47,500 nucleotides of DNA from Giesbergeria sp. (GCA_023150295.1 JAKLLE010000022.1:1-47500); one strand, 5' to 3'; positions 1 through 8,955 are shown, counted from the stretch's first letter. A program made the numbers and translations. The notes: generated by a model from the letters alone, not told the origin.

Positions 1-41
1 AACTCCATCACCTGTGCGAACAGCGTCTTGCCCACATTCAT
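1..41 (-). CDS. Transposase N-terminus, IS4-like (cut by window edge)
   Basis: Read on the minus strand from the ATG at 39-41, the frame gives MNVGKTLFAQVME. This resembles the conserved start of IS4-family transposases with the DUF4372-type N-terminal domain (MNxGKTLFAQLMDF). The rest lies outside the window. The frame stays open upstream, with another ATG at 72-74 (MLAGFNNPEWR...), so the start is uncertain. It indicates that an insertion sequence abuts the end of the pilin operon. The family call rests on 13 residues only. Confidence 0.55.
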   Translation of the reverse strand, partial: MNVGKTLFAQVME

Positions 42-140
42 GCGCCACTCCGGGTTGTTGAAACCCGCGAGCATCGCAAATGAGCGAAACGAAATTCAAA
101 TCGTGGACACCCATGAATCCTCTGGAACCCGCATCAATAC

Positions 141-271
141 GGCTTTGTTGCACAAATAAAATTCCTTGCTGAAAAGTATCGTAATTCAGAAAAATATTGC
201 GTCACTATAGAAGCAAGAATCTTTCGCTGAAGGCGGCAATCTGAAAGAAGAGTGTTTTGTGCAACAAAGCC
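141..271. mobile_element. 131-bp MITE with 16-bp IRs and 9-bp target duplication
   Basis: The ends are perfect 16-bp inverted repeats: GGCTTTGTTGCACAAA at 141-156 and its reverse complement at 256-271. The 9-bp direct repeat CATCAATAC flanks the element at 132-140 and 272-280. The interior is AT-rich and has no coding capacity. The GGCTTTGTTG tip and the 9-bp duplication match the IS903 group of the IS5 family, so this is most likely a non-autonomous derivative moved by such a transposase. The structure is directly visible; the family assignment is from memory of IS903 ends. Confidence 0.88.
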
Positions 272-333
272 CATCAATACTGGTGTTTCCGCCCTTCAGC
301 ATCAAATAAGCCGGACACTACTGGTGTTCCCTC

Positions 334-3300
334 TTATTTCACTTGGCGCCAACTGGGCCGCAGTGACTGTTCGGGCATACGGTTGTCTTCACGCGGCTCG
401 TCCTTCTTGACATCTCGTACGCCAGTGTAGTCAAGAACCTTCTTGCCTGAGATCATCAGCTGCGGTGTTCCCGAGGGCACCCCGATACGACTGGTACCCA
501 ATGGCACGCTGCCACCCACCAACTGCACAGTTGGCTTTTTGCCATCCATGATGTTGATCAGTGTTCGATACTGAGCTCCAGGTACCGCCCCCACGGTGCT
601 GGGTGTGCAGCTTTCGTTGGCGCTGCTGGTGCCACTCGTGGAGGTGCCCGACGGCTCCTCGGAATACACCGCCAGGATATTGCTGCCGTCCCAGAACTGC
701 ATGGGTTTGAGCAGTCGTTCGCCCTCCTCAGGCAAATCCAGATACCAACCGTTGAAGTCTTTCCAGGTTGCAACCGTCAACTCATTCGATGCATCTGCTG
801 CCTTCACCGATTCATTGCCGCTACCCAAGTCATACACGACTTGCTGCGCCAGTTTGGCATCCACACCCATGGTTCCCACTTGCTTGGGTGCTGGTATGTC
901 TGCATCACCGGGATGGATTTCCAGTCGCTGGTCGTCCTTTGGTTGGCCCGTGTCCTTGATGCGATAGCGCGCATTGTCTAACACCGAATACAAGGTTTGC
1001 ACGTACTTGTATTGTGCCTTGCTAACATTGCGATCATCCGGACTCAGGTTTCTACCGGTGCCAAACGAAACCATCATGCCTCCGACGGCGACCGACTTGG
1101 TCGCGCTGATTTCCATGACACGGTCATTGGCTCTCACAATAGCCGGCGCCGTAATGGGCTGGGCTTTATCGCGTGATGTGCCGCCGTGAACACTTGGGCC
1201 TTTCGCAGTAAACAGGGGTTTGTCAATGCCAAACGCCGCAGCCCATTTGCTGGCGTCCTCGCTGGTCAGGTCAAACTTCCACAGATTGCCTAGGTTGTCG
1301 CCCGCATACACAATATCGGTTCGGCCATCACCGTTCAAGTCCACCAAAGTGGGGACTGAAAGACCGTTGTCGGCCGCATTGTTGGTTCCCGTGGCGTCGT
1401 CGCTGGCTTGAATGCGTTTGAGTTCCTTGGATCCATCCAGGTACTGCACCAGCAGCACTGGGCGTTGGTTGGCACTGTTGTAGCCGTTGCCCATCACCGC
1501 AGCCCAGCGGTTGTTGTTCAGACGAACAATTTGAGTGGTACGCAACTGGTTGCTGGTGTCGCGCACCGGTTGGGCGGTAATGTTGCCAATGTCTTTGTCT
1601 TCCTTGCATGCAGCTTTTTCGTCTGCACTCATGCCGCCAAGGGCGCAATTGGGAGCGCTCGCGCCATTGCCGCGTGTCCGATCCTTCACCACCAACTCCT
1701 GGCTTTTGGATTCTAGAAAGTTGGATGGGTCGGTAACGTCCAGCACAAAGTAGCCTTTGCCGCCCGCGCCCAAGGATCCCACCAGCATGGTACGCCAGGT
1801 GCTGCTGTCCAGCACGTCGCCAGTCATCGGCGAGCCATCCACAAAATACTGATGGTTGTAATTGGGGTCAGCCAGTTTCTTCAGATCGCCGATCACGCCG
1901 CGTGGCACGTAGGCAATTTTTTCTTTGCCATCAGCGGCGGAAAAGCCGTGCAACATGCCATCGTTTCCGCCCACATACAGCATGTGCGTGCGGCCTTTGT
2001 AAGTACTGGCAAAGGAACTGTAACCTGACAAGGTGTAGTTGCTCGAAGGGGCGCCCGTGTACCAGATTTCAGAATTGACGATATCGCCTTGGCGACTGGA
2101 ACGCTCGCGGAAAGGTTTGGCTGCGGTATAACCGCCCATGGCGTCCTTGTCGCCCTCCAGCGTGCGCTCACCTCGGATGTAGTTGAGAACGTTTTCACCC
2201 TTGGTGTACACCGTGGCAGTGGAGTCGCTGGTTTCCTTGCCCAGGAGGCCCTTTTGGGCGCTGCTCAAGTTGGTTTGATCGGTGGCCCATTTGAATGCCA
2301 CACCACCTTTGTACTTGGTGCTCGCCCATTCGTCGCTCCAGCTCAGTACTACGCGGTCGGTCAAGTTGGTCAGTTCGTCCAGGCGGTCTGCGGTGGTTTT
2401 ACCCTCCCAGTCTTTGGTGGGATCTGGGTAAAACTCGCAGGTTTTCGATGGGTCGTCGGGGCAGGGGCCAGTGACCGGCTCCCTGGCAGGCGAAGCACTG
2501 ACCCACCCCTTCCAACCTTCTTTGCCGTTGTATGACGAAGAATAATTGCCTACGTTACCACGTGTGGTATTAAAGCCGCTGGCGGCCGAACCTGCACCCA
2601 CTGTTTCTGGTAATGTTGAGTTTTCTTCATTGATTCTTGTAATGATCTCACGGAAAGCTTTTTCAAGATCTTCACCCTTGGAAACAGTATAAAACCGGCC
2701 GCGTCCGTTCAATGCCGAGTGCCAAAGATCCAGCGCGCGCCTATCTACGTCCGACATCGGGGGCCATGTCTTCACACCAGTAACCAATCCGGGAAAATCC
2801 CCATCATAACCAAACGGGACTTTATCGGTTGGGGCGGCAATATTGTACTCTGTATCACCAAAATCTGTCTTCCATGTAATTGCTTCCTCACTAAAGCCGA
2901 TGGTATATGTAACCATGTGCGGCCACGTCGCAGGATTGTATTTTGGATTCCAATATTTTTTCAACGCAAGGGTTTTTGCCCCGCTAGCGTAGCTTTCTGT
3001 GCTTGGGGCGTCGTTGTACTTTTGGCTGAGTTGGATTTTATCGCTGCTAAGGCCGCTGGTTTTCAAGGGCTTAGCCCAGCTGAAAAAAGCCCAATCAGCA
3101 AGGGTTCTTTCGTTGTCTGAATCGCCGTTTTTGCTGGCATCTCGGTAGAGCGCTGTTTGCGCTGTGTCTGTTCCGCCGTAAATAGTGCCATCTGGCAAGG
3201 CTAGGTTGGTCGAATTATCAAGATAGGTGGAATCCGGGATTGCGTAGTCTGAACCGTTCCAGCGGCCGTCGGTCATCATGATGTGATAATTACGTCGACA

Positions 3301-3978
3301 ACCCAAAAATGGTGATCCGGTAGTTCCAGGCACAGATGCCCATGGACTGTTGTGGTCCAGCGCGGTATCGCGCATGTAAGCATCAGCCTGCTTGAACATT
3401 ATGTGCGCAGGGGTGGCGCTGCTTGGTAGTAAATAGTCAACGAAAGAAATGAAATTATTCCTGTGCGTTTCATCCAGGTAGCGCATGAAATTGTTTCTTC
3501 CGGTGTCTGTTGAGCCGACATCGTCTGCACCTGGTGTCTTGTCTTTGCCTGGATTGCTGCCAGTCCCATACCAGAAACTCAAATCTTCGTAATTGGTTAC
3601 GCTATTGCCAGTGTTGTGCATGGCCTGCCATGCAAGGCGAATTTTGTTGTCAGGTATGAGTGTTTTGTCATTGAAGACCTGCTTCAGGGCGTGCTTTAAA
3701 ACATTCATGCGACGACTTGTTGTTGGCCATGTGCCGTCAGCATTTGGTTCTGTATCGTCCGTTACGCCAACCGTGTTATCTTTGTCTAAACGAAAACCCA
3801 TACTTGATGAGTCATCGACAGAGACGATCACATTGGGCGCGACATACGATGGCTTCAATTTGGGCAACGGGGGTTCCTGGGCCAGGTCAAGTGCCCAAGC
3901 GCTGTAGGGGGCCAGTGCAGCGCTGGCAGCCATGGCCAGCAGGGTTTTGCGAAAACGCGGTGGTGTCGTGCAAGGCAT
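334..3978 (-). CDS. pilY1: Type IV pilus tip adhesin / biogenesis factor PilY1
   Basis: This 1214-aa protein matches the PilY1 family, which sits at the tip of the type IV pilus with the minor pilins and affects extension, adhesion and surface sensing. It starts with a signal peptide (hydrophobic residues about 12-30, ending near SAWA). A von Willebrand A-like region follows, with the metal-site motif D55-D-S57-S-S59 and a later MMTDG segment. The C-terminal half carries the beta-propeller with a calcium-loop-like DLNGDGRTD segment near residue 905. It is the last gene of the fimT-fimT-pilV-pilW-pilX-pilY1 operon. In related genomes a pilE-type gene often follows; here a MITE and an IS fragment begin within about 60 bp of the stop. 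Confidence 0.93.
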   Translation of the reverse strand: MPCTTPPRFRKTLLAMAASAALAPYSAWALDLAQEPPLPKLKPSYVAPNVIVSVDDSSSMGFRLDKDNTVGVTDDTEPNADGTWPTTSRRMNVLKHALKQVFNDKTLIPDNKIRLAWQAMHNTGNSVTNYEDLSFWYGTGSNPGKDKTPGADDVGSTDTGRNNFMRYLDETHRNNFISFVDYLLPSSATPAHIMFKQADAYMRDTALDHNSPWASVPGTTGSPFLGCRRNYHIMMTDGRWNGSDYAIPDSTYLDNSTNLALPDGTIYGGTDTAQTALYRDASKNGDSDNERTLADWAFFSWAKPLKTSGLSSDKIQLSQKYNDAPSTESYASGAKTLALKKYWNPKYNPATWPHMVTYTIGFSEEAITWKTDFGDTEYNIAAPTDKVPFGYDGDFPGLVTGVKTWPPMSDVDRRALDLWHSALNGRGRFYTVSKGEDLEKAFREIITRINEENSTLPETVGAGSAASGFNTTRGNVGNYSSSYNGKEGWKGWVSASPAREPVTGPCPDDPSKTCEFYPDPTKDWEGKTTADRLDELTNLTDRVVLSWSDEWASTKYKGGVAFKWATDQTNLSSAQKGLLGKETSDSTATVYTKGENVLNYIRGERTLEGDKDAMGGYTAAKPFRERSSRQGDIVNSEIWYTGAPSSNYTLSGYSSFASTYKGRTHMLYVGGNDGMLHGFSAADGKEKIAYVPRGVIGDLKKLADPNYNHQYFVDGSPMTGDVLDSSTWRTMLVGSLGAGGKGYFVLDVTDPSNFLESKSQELVVKDRTRGNGASAPNCALGGMSADEKAACKEDKDIGNITAQPVRDTSNQLRTTQIVRLNNNRWAAVMGNGYNSANQRPVLLVQYLDGSKELKRIQASDDATGTNNAADNGLSVPTLVDLNGDGRTDIVYAGDNLGNLWKFDLTSEDASKWAAAFGIDKPLFTAKGPSVHGGTSRDKAQPITAPAIVRANDRVMEISATKSVAVGGMMVSFGTGRNLSPDDRNVSKAQYKYVQTLYSVLDNARYRIKDTGQPKDDQRLEIHPGDADIPAPKQVGTMGVDAKLAQQVVYDLGSGNESVKAADASNELTVATWKDFNGWYLDLPEEGERLLKPMQFWDGSNILAVYSEEPSGTSTSGTSSANESCTPSTVGAVPGAQYRTLINIMDGKKPTVQLVGGSVPLGTSRIGVPSGTPQLMISGKKVLDYTGVRDVKKDEPREDNRMPEQSLRPSWRQVK

Positions 3979-4048
3979 GGTGTGCTCCTATCGTCGGTAA
4001 GGTGTTTGGGCGAAAAAAGGTATGCAGGGGAACGCTAGAGGAGAAGCT

Positions 4049-4816
4049 TCAGTCCTTGAGCCGCTGCGGTGCGTAGGTTTGCTGCATGGTGACCAGGGTG
4101 CCGGGTTTGCGGCCATAGGCCAGGGCGGTGATGCGGTAGACCACGCTGGGGTCGATGTTCAGGGGCAGCAGGTTGGTGGGGCCGCCGGGGAACAGGTTGC
4201 TGTTTTTGGAGCTTTCGTCGTAGGGCAGCACCTCGATCCAGTACCAAGCACCCTGACCTGCGGTGCGGTCGGCCAATATGGGGTGGGCGGGGTTGCTTTT
4301 GTCGCCGTACTTAGCACCGGTATATTGGCCGTAGCGTGCACCTGCAGCCAGCATCTGATCAAGCGTTGGGCCTTTGGCTGCGTCGGTGTTGTTCCAAAAA
4401 TCCACCGCGCCCTCGCGCTTGATGCACAGGCCGCTACGGCAGCCAGCGGTCTGGGCGCTCAGCGTAGCCAATAGAGAGCGCACAAGGTCTTGCTGCTGTG
4501 CCAGCGGGAACTGGTCTGCTGTGGCTGCGCGGCAAACATCGCCGCCTGCGGTACAGAGCGTGCTGCTCTCGGGGGATTCATTGCTCAGCCGTATGTCCAG
4601 TTCGGCGTCTTGCAGCATGGCCTGGGCGGCCTCAAAGGCGCGCTGGTAGTCGGCATCGTTTCCCACCACCATTTCGTTGAACAGAGAGGTGCGTGATGCC
4701 CAGAGCGCCAGCAGCATGGACAGCATCACAAACACGATGACGACAAACAGTGCTATGCCACGCTGCGCTGGGCTGACGTGCCTGTGACGGGAGATATGGG
4801 GCATGCGGTGGTGCAT
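4049..4816 (-). CDS. pilX: Minor pilin assembly protein PilX
   Basis: This 255-aa protein has an RGIALFVVIVFVMLSMLLAL segment near residues 19-38. That is the PilX/PilW N-terminal hydrophobic helix, in which the usual Glu at position +5 is replaced. It is followed by the conserved LFNEMVVGNDADYQRAFEAA-type stretch of PilX proteins. It acts at the inner membrane and pilus tip, priming pilus assembly with PilV, PilW, FimT and PilY1. It lies 18 bp after pilW and 70 bp before pilY1 in the same transcript direction. The start could also be the ATG four codons downstream. Confidence 0.9.
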   Translation of the reverse strand: MHHRMPHISRHRHVSPAQRGIALFVVIVFVMLSMLLALWASRTSLFNEMVVGNDADYQRAFEAAQAMLQDAELDIRLSNESPESSTLCTAGGDVCRAATADQFPLAQQQDLVRSLLATLSAQTAGCRSGLCIKREGAVDFWNNTDAAKGPTLDQMLAAGARYGQYTGAKYGDKSNPAHPILADRTAGQGAWYWIEVLPYDESSKNSNLFPGGPTNLLPLNIDPSVVYRITALAYGRKPGTLVTMQQTYAPQRLKD

Positions 4817-4834
4817 GGTGGATTCCTGTCGCGG

Positions 4835-5740
4835 TTAAATCGCTGGAATGGCCGAGCCGACCAAACCCTGGCTGCGAATCTGAAAGACGTTGCGAAAGCG
4901 CATGTGCATGCGTTTGGCGCGCGCCCCCGTGAGGGCAGTCATGTCTTGGTCTGCGTCAGCACAGGTTTTGTAGTTGCTGCCTGCGGGCATGTCGATCGAC
5001 TCGGTGCCAAACAACACCATGCAGACCTCGACGGCCTGAACCTGGCTCCACCCAAGGGTGGTGGTCGGCGCCGTGTTGGTGTACTGAATTTTCGCCTTGC
5101 CTGGCACGGTGTTGTCTTGCACCAGGTAGCGCAGCTGAAATTCGGCCACGTTTTGCACGATGGGTTGGGCACCGGCGCCATTGCCATTGCAGCGCAGTTC
5201 GTTGCTTGCAGCGACAAATTGAAAGGCACTTTGCACAATCAGGTCGTCGCTCGCGTTGTCAGGGCCACCCAGGCAGTTGCGGATCAGGGATTGCTCGTCC
5301 ACGCTTCCGTGGACTTGATCCTTGTAGCGCCGGAACCCGGCGGTCAAGGTGTCGGCGGCTGCGCTGATGGTGTCAGTCGCTGGGTTGAAAGGCAGGCCTG
5401 CGCCCGTGGCCTGTGTTTCAAACGCCACCGCTTGCATGTAGGTGGGTTCTGATGTTGCCGCTGCTATCCCGGTTGGGTTTGGGTTGAGGTAGAGCGAACC
5501 CGCTTGGCGCATCTGCATACCGATGACTCGCATGGCATAGGCGGCTTGTTGCTGGATACCGCTGGCGTCACTGACGGTGCCGGATACGCCGCGCGATACC
5601 ATGAGTGCGCCTGTGGCCACGGCCACCACCAGAAGGCCGATGGCGATGCCGACCAGGAGCTCCACCAAGGTGACGCCACGCTGGTATGAGGGCATGGCCT
5701 TCAAGGTGCTGGTTGGGATGTGGGCAGGTAGGGTGGTCAT
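4835..5740 (-). CDS. pilW: Minor pilin assembly protein PilW
   Basis: The protein is 301 aa from the ATG at 5738-5740. That start is 2 bp past the pilV stop and fits tight operon packing; a longer upstream frame would run through pilV. A class III prepilin signal, QRG|VTLVELLVGIAIGLLVVA, begins near residue 20. It has the Gly cleavage site and the Glu at +5 needed for processing by the prepilin peptidase PilD. The C-terminal part is a typical PilW globular region with a few cysteines. Its role is as a minor pilin in the tip-priming complex. Confidence 0.9.
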   Translation of the reverse strand: MTTLPAHIPTSTLKAMPSYQRGVTLVELLVGIAIGLLVVAVATGALMVSRGVSGTVSDASGIQQQAAYAMRVIGMQMRQAGSLYLNPNPTGIAAATSEPTYMQAVAFETQATGAGLPFNPATDTISAAADTLTAGFRRYKDQVHGSVDEQSLIRNCLGGPDNASDDLIVQSAFQFVAASNELRCNGNGAGAQPIVQNVAEFQLRYLVQDNTVPGKAKIQYTNTAPTTTLGWSQVQAVEVCMVLFGTESIDMPAGSNYKTCADADQDMTALTGARAKRMHMRFRNVFQIRSQGLVGSAIPAI

Positions 5741-5742
5741 AG

Positions 5743-6390
5743 TTAGGATCCTGCGCAAAAATAATCGCCAGGGAAGTTGCTGTCCGGTGGGCATCGGCCA
5801 GCAACGGGGATGTATTGCAGATGGCAGGTGTGGTTTGCAGGGCAGACGTTTACGTCGGCTGTAGTTCCCCCACCAGTAGTCAACGATCCATCGGTGGCGC
5901 GAACCTGTGTGGCATCGATTTGGTCTTTGTAGGCACTGCTGGTATCGCGTTCGTTTTCGCGCCACGCAATCATTACGCCAAGCTGGCTGCTCTGCCCGGC
6001 GGGGGGAATAAAAATGGAGGCTTTGCCTAAAGGCAAAGTGTCACTCACAGATTTTTTCCAGGCCACCAAATCGTAAGCCACCATATCTGCTTGCTCGCAA
6101 GCCGACGGACAGCCCCCAAAGGACGAAGGTAAACCTGTGTTGTTGAAATCGGATACGTAAGTGTTGAGGCTGGCCAAAGCATTGGGATTGACTTTCATGC
6201 GCTCTCCCAAATCTTCAATCAGGCGGATCGCCTGTGCCCGGCGCACTGTGGTCGATGTGTCGCTCAAGGTGCGCATCTGCACACCCAATATTCCCAAAAT
6301 GCCGAGCGCTGTGACGACGATCGCAATCAGCGATTCGATCAGCGAGATACCGCGTTGCCGCCGTGTGGGGGTCGTTAGTGCGTATGTCAT
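5743..6390 (-). CDS. pilV: Type IV pilus modification protein PilV
   Basis: This 215-aa protein has the prepilin motif RQRG|ISLIESLIAIVVTALGILGILGVQ near residues 12-36, including Glu+5. It then has the RTLSDTSTTVRRAQAI helix usual for PilV. I chose the ATG at 6388-6390 because it lies 5 bp after the preceding fimT stop and puts the signal peptide at the usual short distance. It has several cysteines in the C-terminal half (CPSACEQ, CPANHTC, GRCPP) that probably form disulfides. It acts with PilW, PilX and FimT in the minor pilin complex. Confidence 0.9.
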   Translation of the reverse strand: MTYALTTPTRRQRGISLIESLIAIVVTALGILGILGVQMRTLSDTSTTVRRAQAIRLIEDLGERMKVNPNALASLNTYVSDFNNTGLPSSFGGCPSACEQADMVAYDLVAWKKSVSDTLPLGKASIFIPPAGQSSQLGVMIAWRENERDTSSAYKDQIDATQVRATDGSLTTGGGTTADVNVCPANHTCHLQYIPVAGRCPPDSNFPGDYFCAGS

Positions 6391-6395
6391 GGTGC

Positions 6396-6971
6396 TTAGC
6401 TGGTGCAAGGAATGTCCTGGGGAGGAATGACGCGGATGCGGCCGCCGGAGCTGACGCAAACACCGCGAGCGCCGTGGTGGGTGGTGGGTTTGTCCAGTGG
6501 CACCAGGCTAAAACCGAGCCATGCGCCGTCCACCAAGCCCCAGCGGTCAAGCTTGATGCTGGCGCTGCCGCCGGTGCGTGAGACCTGTACCCGTGCCGGA
6601 GCGTCTACTCTCTGCAATACGGGTTCAGACGCACCGCAGGCACCATTGCTGTTGGTGTCATGACAGATAAACCATCCACAGTCCCAGTCCCTGTTGCCTG
6701 TTGCGGTAGTGCAGCCGTTGGTGTTGTTGGGGATTTTTTGGATGGCAATTTGCCCGCCGCGCTTGATGGCTTCGGAGCGGGCGTAGTACAGGCTGGATTG
6801 AAGCTGCTCTGTTGCCTGGCGCACGCGCCAAGCTTCAATGAGCGGTGTGAAACTGGGGGCTGCCAAGGCGGCGAGGAGGGCGACGATGGATACAACCACC
6901 AACAACTCAATGGCTGTGAATCCGCCGACTGAGTGTCTCGCCATCAAAGAATTGTGTGCTTCGAATTGCAT
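6396..6971 (-). CDS. fimT: Minor pseudopilin of the GspH/FimT family
   Basis: This 191-aa protein has the type III prepilin signal GG|FTAIELLVVVSIVALLAALAAPSF near residues 16-40. It also has the GspH/FimT-specific continuation W-R-V-R-Q-A-T-E-Q-L...SLYYARSEAIKRG. The C-terminus carries WGL and RGVCVSSGGRIRV segments typical of the family. FimT proteins are minor pilins; some bind DNA during natural transformation. It is the second of two adjacent fimT-type genes that share the same N-terminal 60 residues almost exactly, which points to a duplication. The start could be the ATG at codon 10. Confidence 0.88.
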   Translation of the reverse strand: MQFEAHNSLMARHSVGGFTAIELLVVVSIVALLAALAAPSFTPLIEAWRVRQATEQLQSSLYYARSEAIKRGGQIAIQKIPNNTNGCTTATGNRDWDCGWFICHDTNSNGACGASEPVLQRVDAPARVQVSRTGGSASIKLDRWGLVDGAWLGFSLVPLDKPTTHHGARGVCVSSGGRIRVIPPQDIPCTS

Positions 6972-6989
6972 GGTGATTTTGATGGGCAG

Positions 6990-7538
6990 TCAGCAGGTGG
7001 CATTGCCTTTTTTCTGCACAATGCGGCCACCCGCTGTAAGGCACAAACGAATGGCCGAAGGCGCCGTTTCGTCTTTGCCAGTAGGCGTGAGCAGAAAATT
7101 CATCACAGCGGGCGCCCCGCCATCGCTCTCAGACATCATTCCCCAGCGGTCTACAAACAGTTTTGTTTTGGTGTTGCTTTGTGACAAAGCCAGCTTGCTG
7201 GGTGCTGGCATGCTCTGCAGATCGGTAGTGGCACCGTTTTGGGTGTGGGTAACCTTCCAGCCCAAATCCCATCCGCCAGCGGCATCTATGGCAATGCCCC
7301 CCCCACGTTTAATGGCCTCCGAGCGTGCTAAATAAAGGCTAGATGTCAAATTCTCTGCGGCGCTTCGAACACGCCAGCGCTCAATCAATGGTGTAAAACT
7401 GGGCCCGGCCAGCGCCGCCAAAATGGCCACGATGGCCACCACCACCATCAATTCAATGGCAGTGAAACCCTTTTGCAGCCGCTTTGCACGTGGGGTGTGC
7501 ACAAGCGGCGCAAGGTGTATGGCGGACGAAATTGGCAT
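6990..7538 (-). CDS. fimT: Minor pseudopilin of the GspH/FimT family (first gene of operon)
   Basis: This 182-aa protein has the prepilin signal QKG|FTAIELMVVVAIVAILAALAGPSF beginning near residue 23. The FimT helix continuation WRVRSAAENLTSSLYLARSEAIKRGG and a C-terminal RLCLTAGGRI segment follow. It heads the minor pilin operon on the minus strand, 18 bp before its paralogue. The two copies are close in the N-terminal helix but differ in the globular domain: this copy is shorter and has fewer cysteines. No clear promoter was recognised in the 300 bp upstream. Confidence 0.88.
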   Translation of the reverse strand: MPISSAIHLAPLVHTPRAKRLQKGFTAIELMVVVAIVAILAALAGPSFTPLIERWRVRSAAENLTSSLYLARSEAIKRGGGIAIDAAGGWDLGWKVTHTQNGATTDLQSMPAPSKLALSQSNTKTKLFVDRWGMMSESDGGAPAVMNFLLTPTGKDETAPSAIRLCLTAGGRIVQKKGNATC

Positions 7539-7846
7539 AAGTGCATCCTATAGGCGGTGGGGCGGTTGGCGGTTGCGTTCCCGATAGATGGTTTTGTCGC
7601 GCAGACAAGCGGTTGTTCGGATGCCTCGGTTAAACAAAGAGGCAGGCCTATACCCGCAGTTCAACGCGCACGACATGGCTTGCGCCTTTTGAAGGCAATG
7701 GTATCTGGTCTTGGGACGCGGATGGCCGACTTGCCCGGCAGCGCCATGGCAAGCGGTCCACCTGCAGCCGTCCCCAACCCAAGCGGCATCGCTCTATCGG
7801 GGCGGCGGCGTTGGGCTGGCTGTTACAAGGAAAAGCAATCCGCCAA
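7539..7846. other. Intergenic region upstream of the pilin operon
   Basis: This stretch of about 300 bp lies between fimT and the tRNA-Ser terminator. Short open frames exist on both strands, but none has family-like sequence or a ribosome binding site I trust. It should contain the minor pilin operon promoter on the minus strand, but I could not identify convincing -35/-10 boxes. Confidence 0.5.
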
Positions 7847-7878
7847 AGAAAAAGCCTAAGTGGATCAACCACTTAGGC
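7847..7878 (-). terminator. Rho-independent terminator of tRNA-Ser
   Basis: A perfect 10-bp stem (GCCTAAGTGG at 7854-7863 with CCACTTAGGC at 7869-7878, loop of 5) is followed on the minus strand by a run of five T (A at 7849-7853 on the plus strand). It lies 8 bp beyond the 3' CCA of the tRNA-Ser gene in the correct orientation. Confidence 0.93.
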
Positions 7879-7885
7879 TTGTATC

Positions 7886-7975
<90 letters not shown>

Positions 7976-7985
7976 GAAGCCCTCC

Positions 7986-7991
7986 ATTATA
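7986..7991 (-). promoter_or_regulatory. -10 box of the tRNA-Ser promoter
   Basis: A perfect TATAAT reads on the minus strand 10 bp before the tRNA 5' end (plus strand ATTATA). No good -35 is visible at 17 bp. The upstream GGGCTTTTTGG on the plus strand may be part of the end of the neighbouring transcript. Confidence 0.5.
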
Positions 7992-8037
7992 GCCATGGAG
8001 TTGCGGGCTTTTTGGTGTGGTGGGCTGGGCAATGCAT

Positions 8038-8955
8038 TTATTTGCTGTTTTTTTGCATCTGCACCATCTTCATCGCCGAGCCGATGAGTGCCGATACCTC
8101 GGTCATGTTGCTCGGCACGATGAGGGTGGTGGTGGCGTCTGCGGCGACTTTGCCGTAGGCGTCCACGGCTCTTTCGGCGACCTTGAGTTGCACGGCTTGT
8201 TCGCCGCCGGGCTGGCGGATGGCGGCGGCTACGCGTTCAATGGCCTGGGCGGTGGCCTCGGCAACGGCCTTGATGGACTCGGCCTCACCCTGGGCGTTGT
8301 TGATGACGGCCTGTTTTTCGCCCTCGGAGCGGGCGATGAAGGCTTCGCGCTCGCCGGTGGCGATGTTGATCTGTTCCTGGCGGCGGCCCTCAGAGGCTGC
8401 AATGAGTGCGCGCTTCTCGCGCTCGGCCGTGATCTGGGCCTGCATGGAGCGCAGGATTTCTGCGGGGGGTGTCAGGTCCTTGATTTCATAGCGCAGCACC
8501 TTGACGCCCCAATTGAGCGCGGCTTCGTCGATGGCTTGTACGACTTGGGCGTTGATGATGTCGCGCTCTTCGAACGTTTTGTCGAGCTCCAGCTTGCCGA
8601 TCACGCTGCGCAGCGAGGTTTGCGCCAATTGGGTGACGGCCATGATGTAGTTGCTGGAGCCGTAGCTGGCACGCATCGGGTCGGTGACCTGGAAGTACAG
8701 GATGCCGTCCACCTGGAGCTGTGTGTTGTCGCGGGTGATGCAGACCTGGCTGGGCACGTCCAGCGGGATTTCCTTGAGGCTGTGCTTGTAGGCCACGCGC
8801 TCGATGAAGGGCCACAAAAAATTCAGGCCGGGCGTGAGTGTGCCCGCGTACTTGCCCAGGCGTTCCTTGACCCAGGCGTTTTGCTGGGGCACGACCTTGA
8901 CCGACTGGATGACGAAGATGATGACGACGACGACAAAGACGGCTGCGATTTCCAT
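8038..8955 (-). CDS. qmcA: SPFH/band 7 membrane protein, QmcA-like (paraslipin)
   Basis: This 305-aa protein has one N-terminal membrane segment (residues about 3-18). An SPFH/band 7 domain follows (VPQQNAWVKERLGKYAGTLTPGLNFLWPF..., residues about 20-180), then an Ala/Glu-rich coiled coil (AEREKRALIAASEGRRQEQINIATGEREAFIARSEGEKQA). This is the stomatin/paraslipin architecture; such proteins form large membrane-bound oligomers linked to protease control and membrane microdomains. It lies 45 bp after an nfeD gene, the usual partner of this family, so the two are probably co-transcribed and act together. Confidence 0.92.
   Translation of the reverse strand: MEIAAVFVVVVIIFVIQSVKVVPQQNAWVKERLGKYAGTLTPGLNFLWPFIERVAYKHSLKEIPLDVPSQVCITRDNTQLQVDGILYFQVTDPMRASYGSSNYIMAVTQLAQTSLRSVIGKLELDKTFEERDIINAQVVQAIDEAALNWGVKVLRYEIKDLTPPAEILRSMQAQITAEREKRALIAASEGRRQEQINIATGEREAFIARSEGEKQAVINNAQGEAESIKAVAEATAQAIERVAAAIRQPGGEQAVQLKVAERAVDAYGKVAADATTTLIVPSNMTEVSALIGSAMKMVQMQKNSK

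Noticed and set aside
277-330. Direct repeat of about 12 bp (ACTGGTGTTtCC) between the MITE and the pilY1 stop.
   Set aside because: It is short and imperfect; the 9-bp duplication already explains the MITE boundaries.
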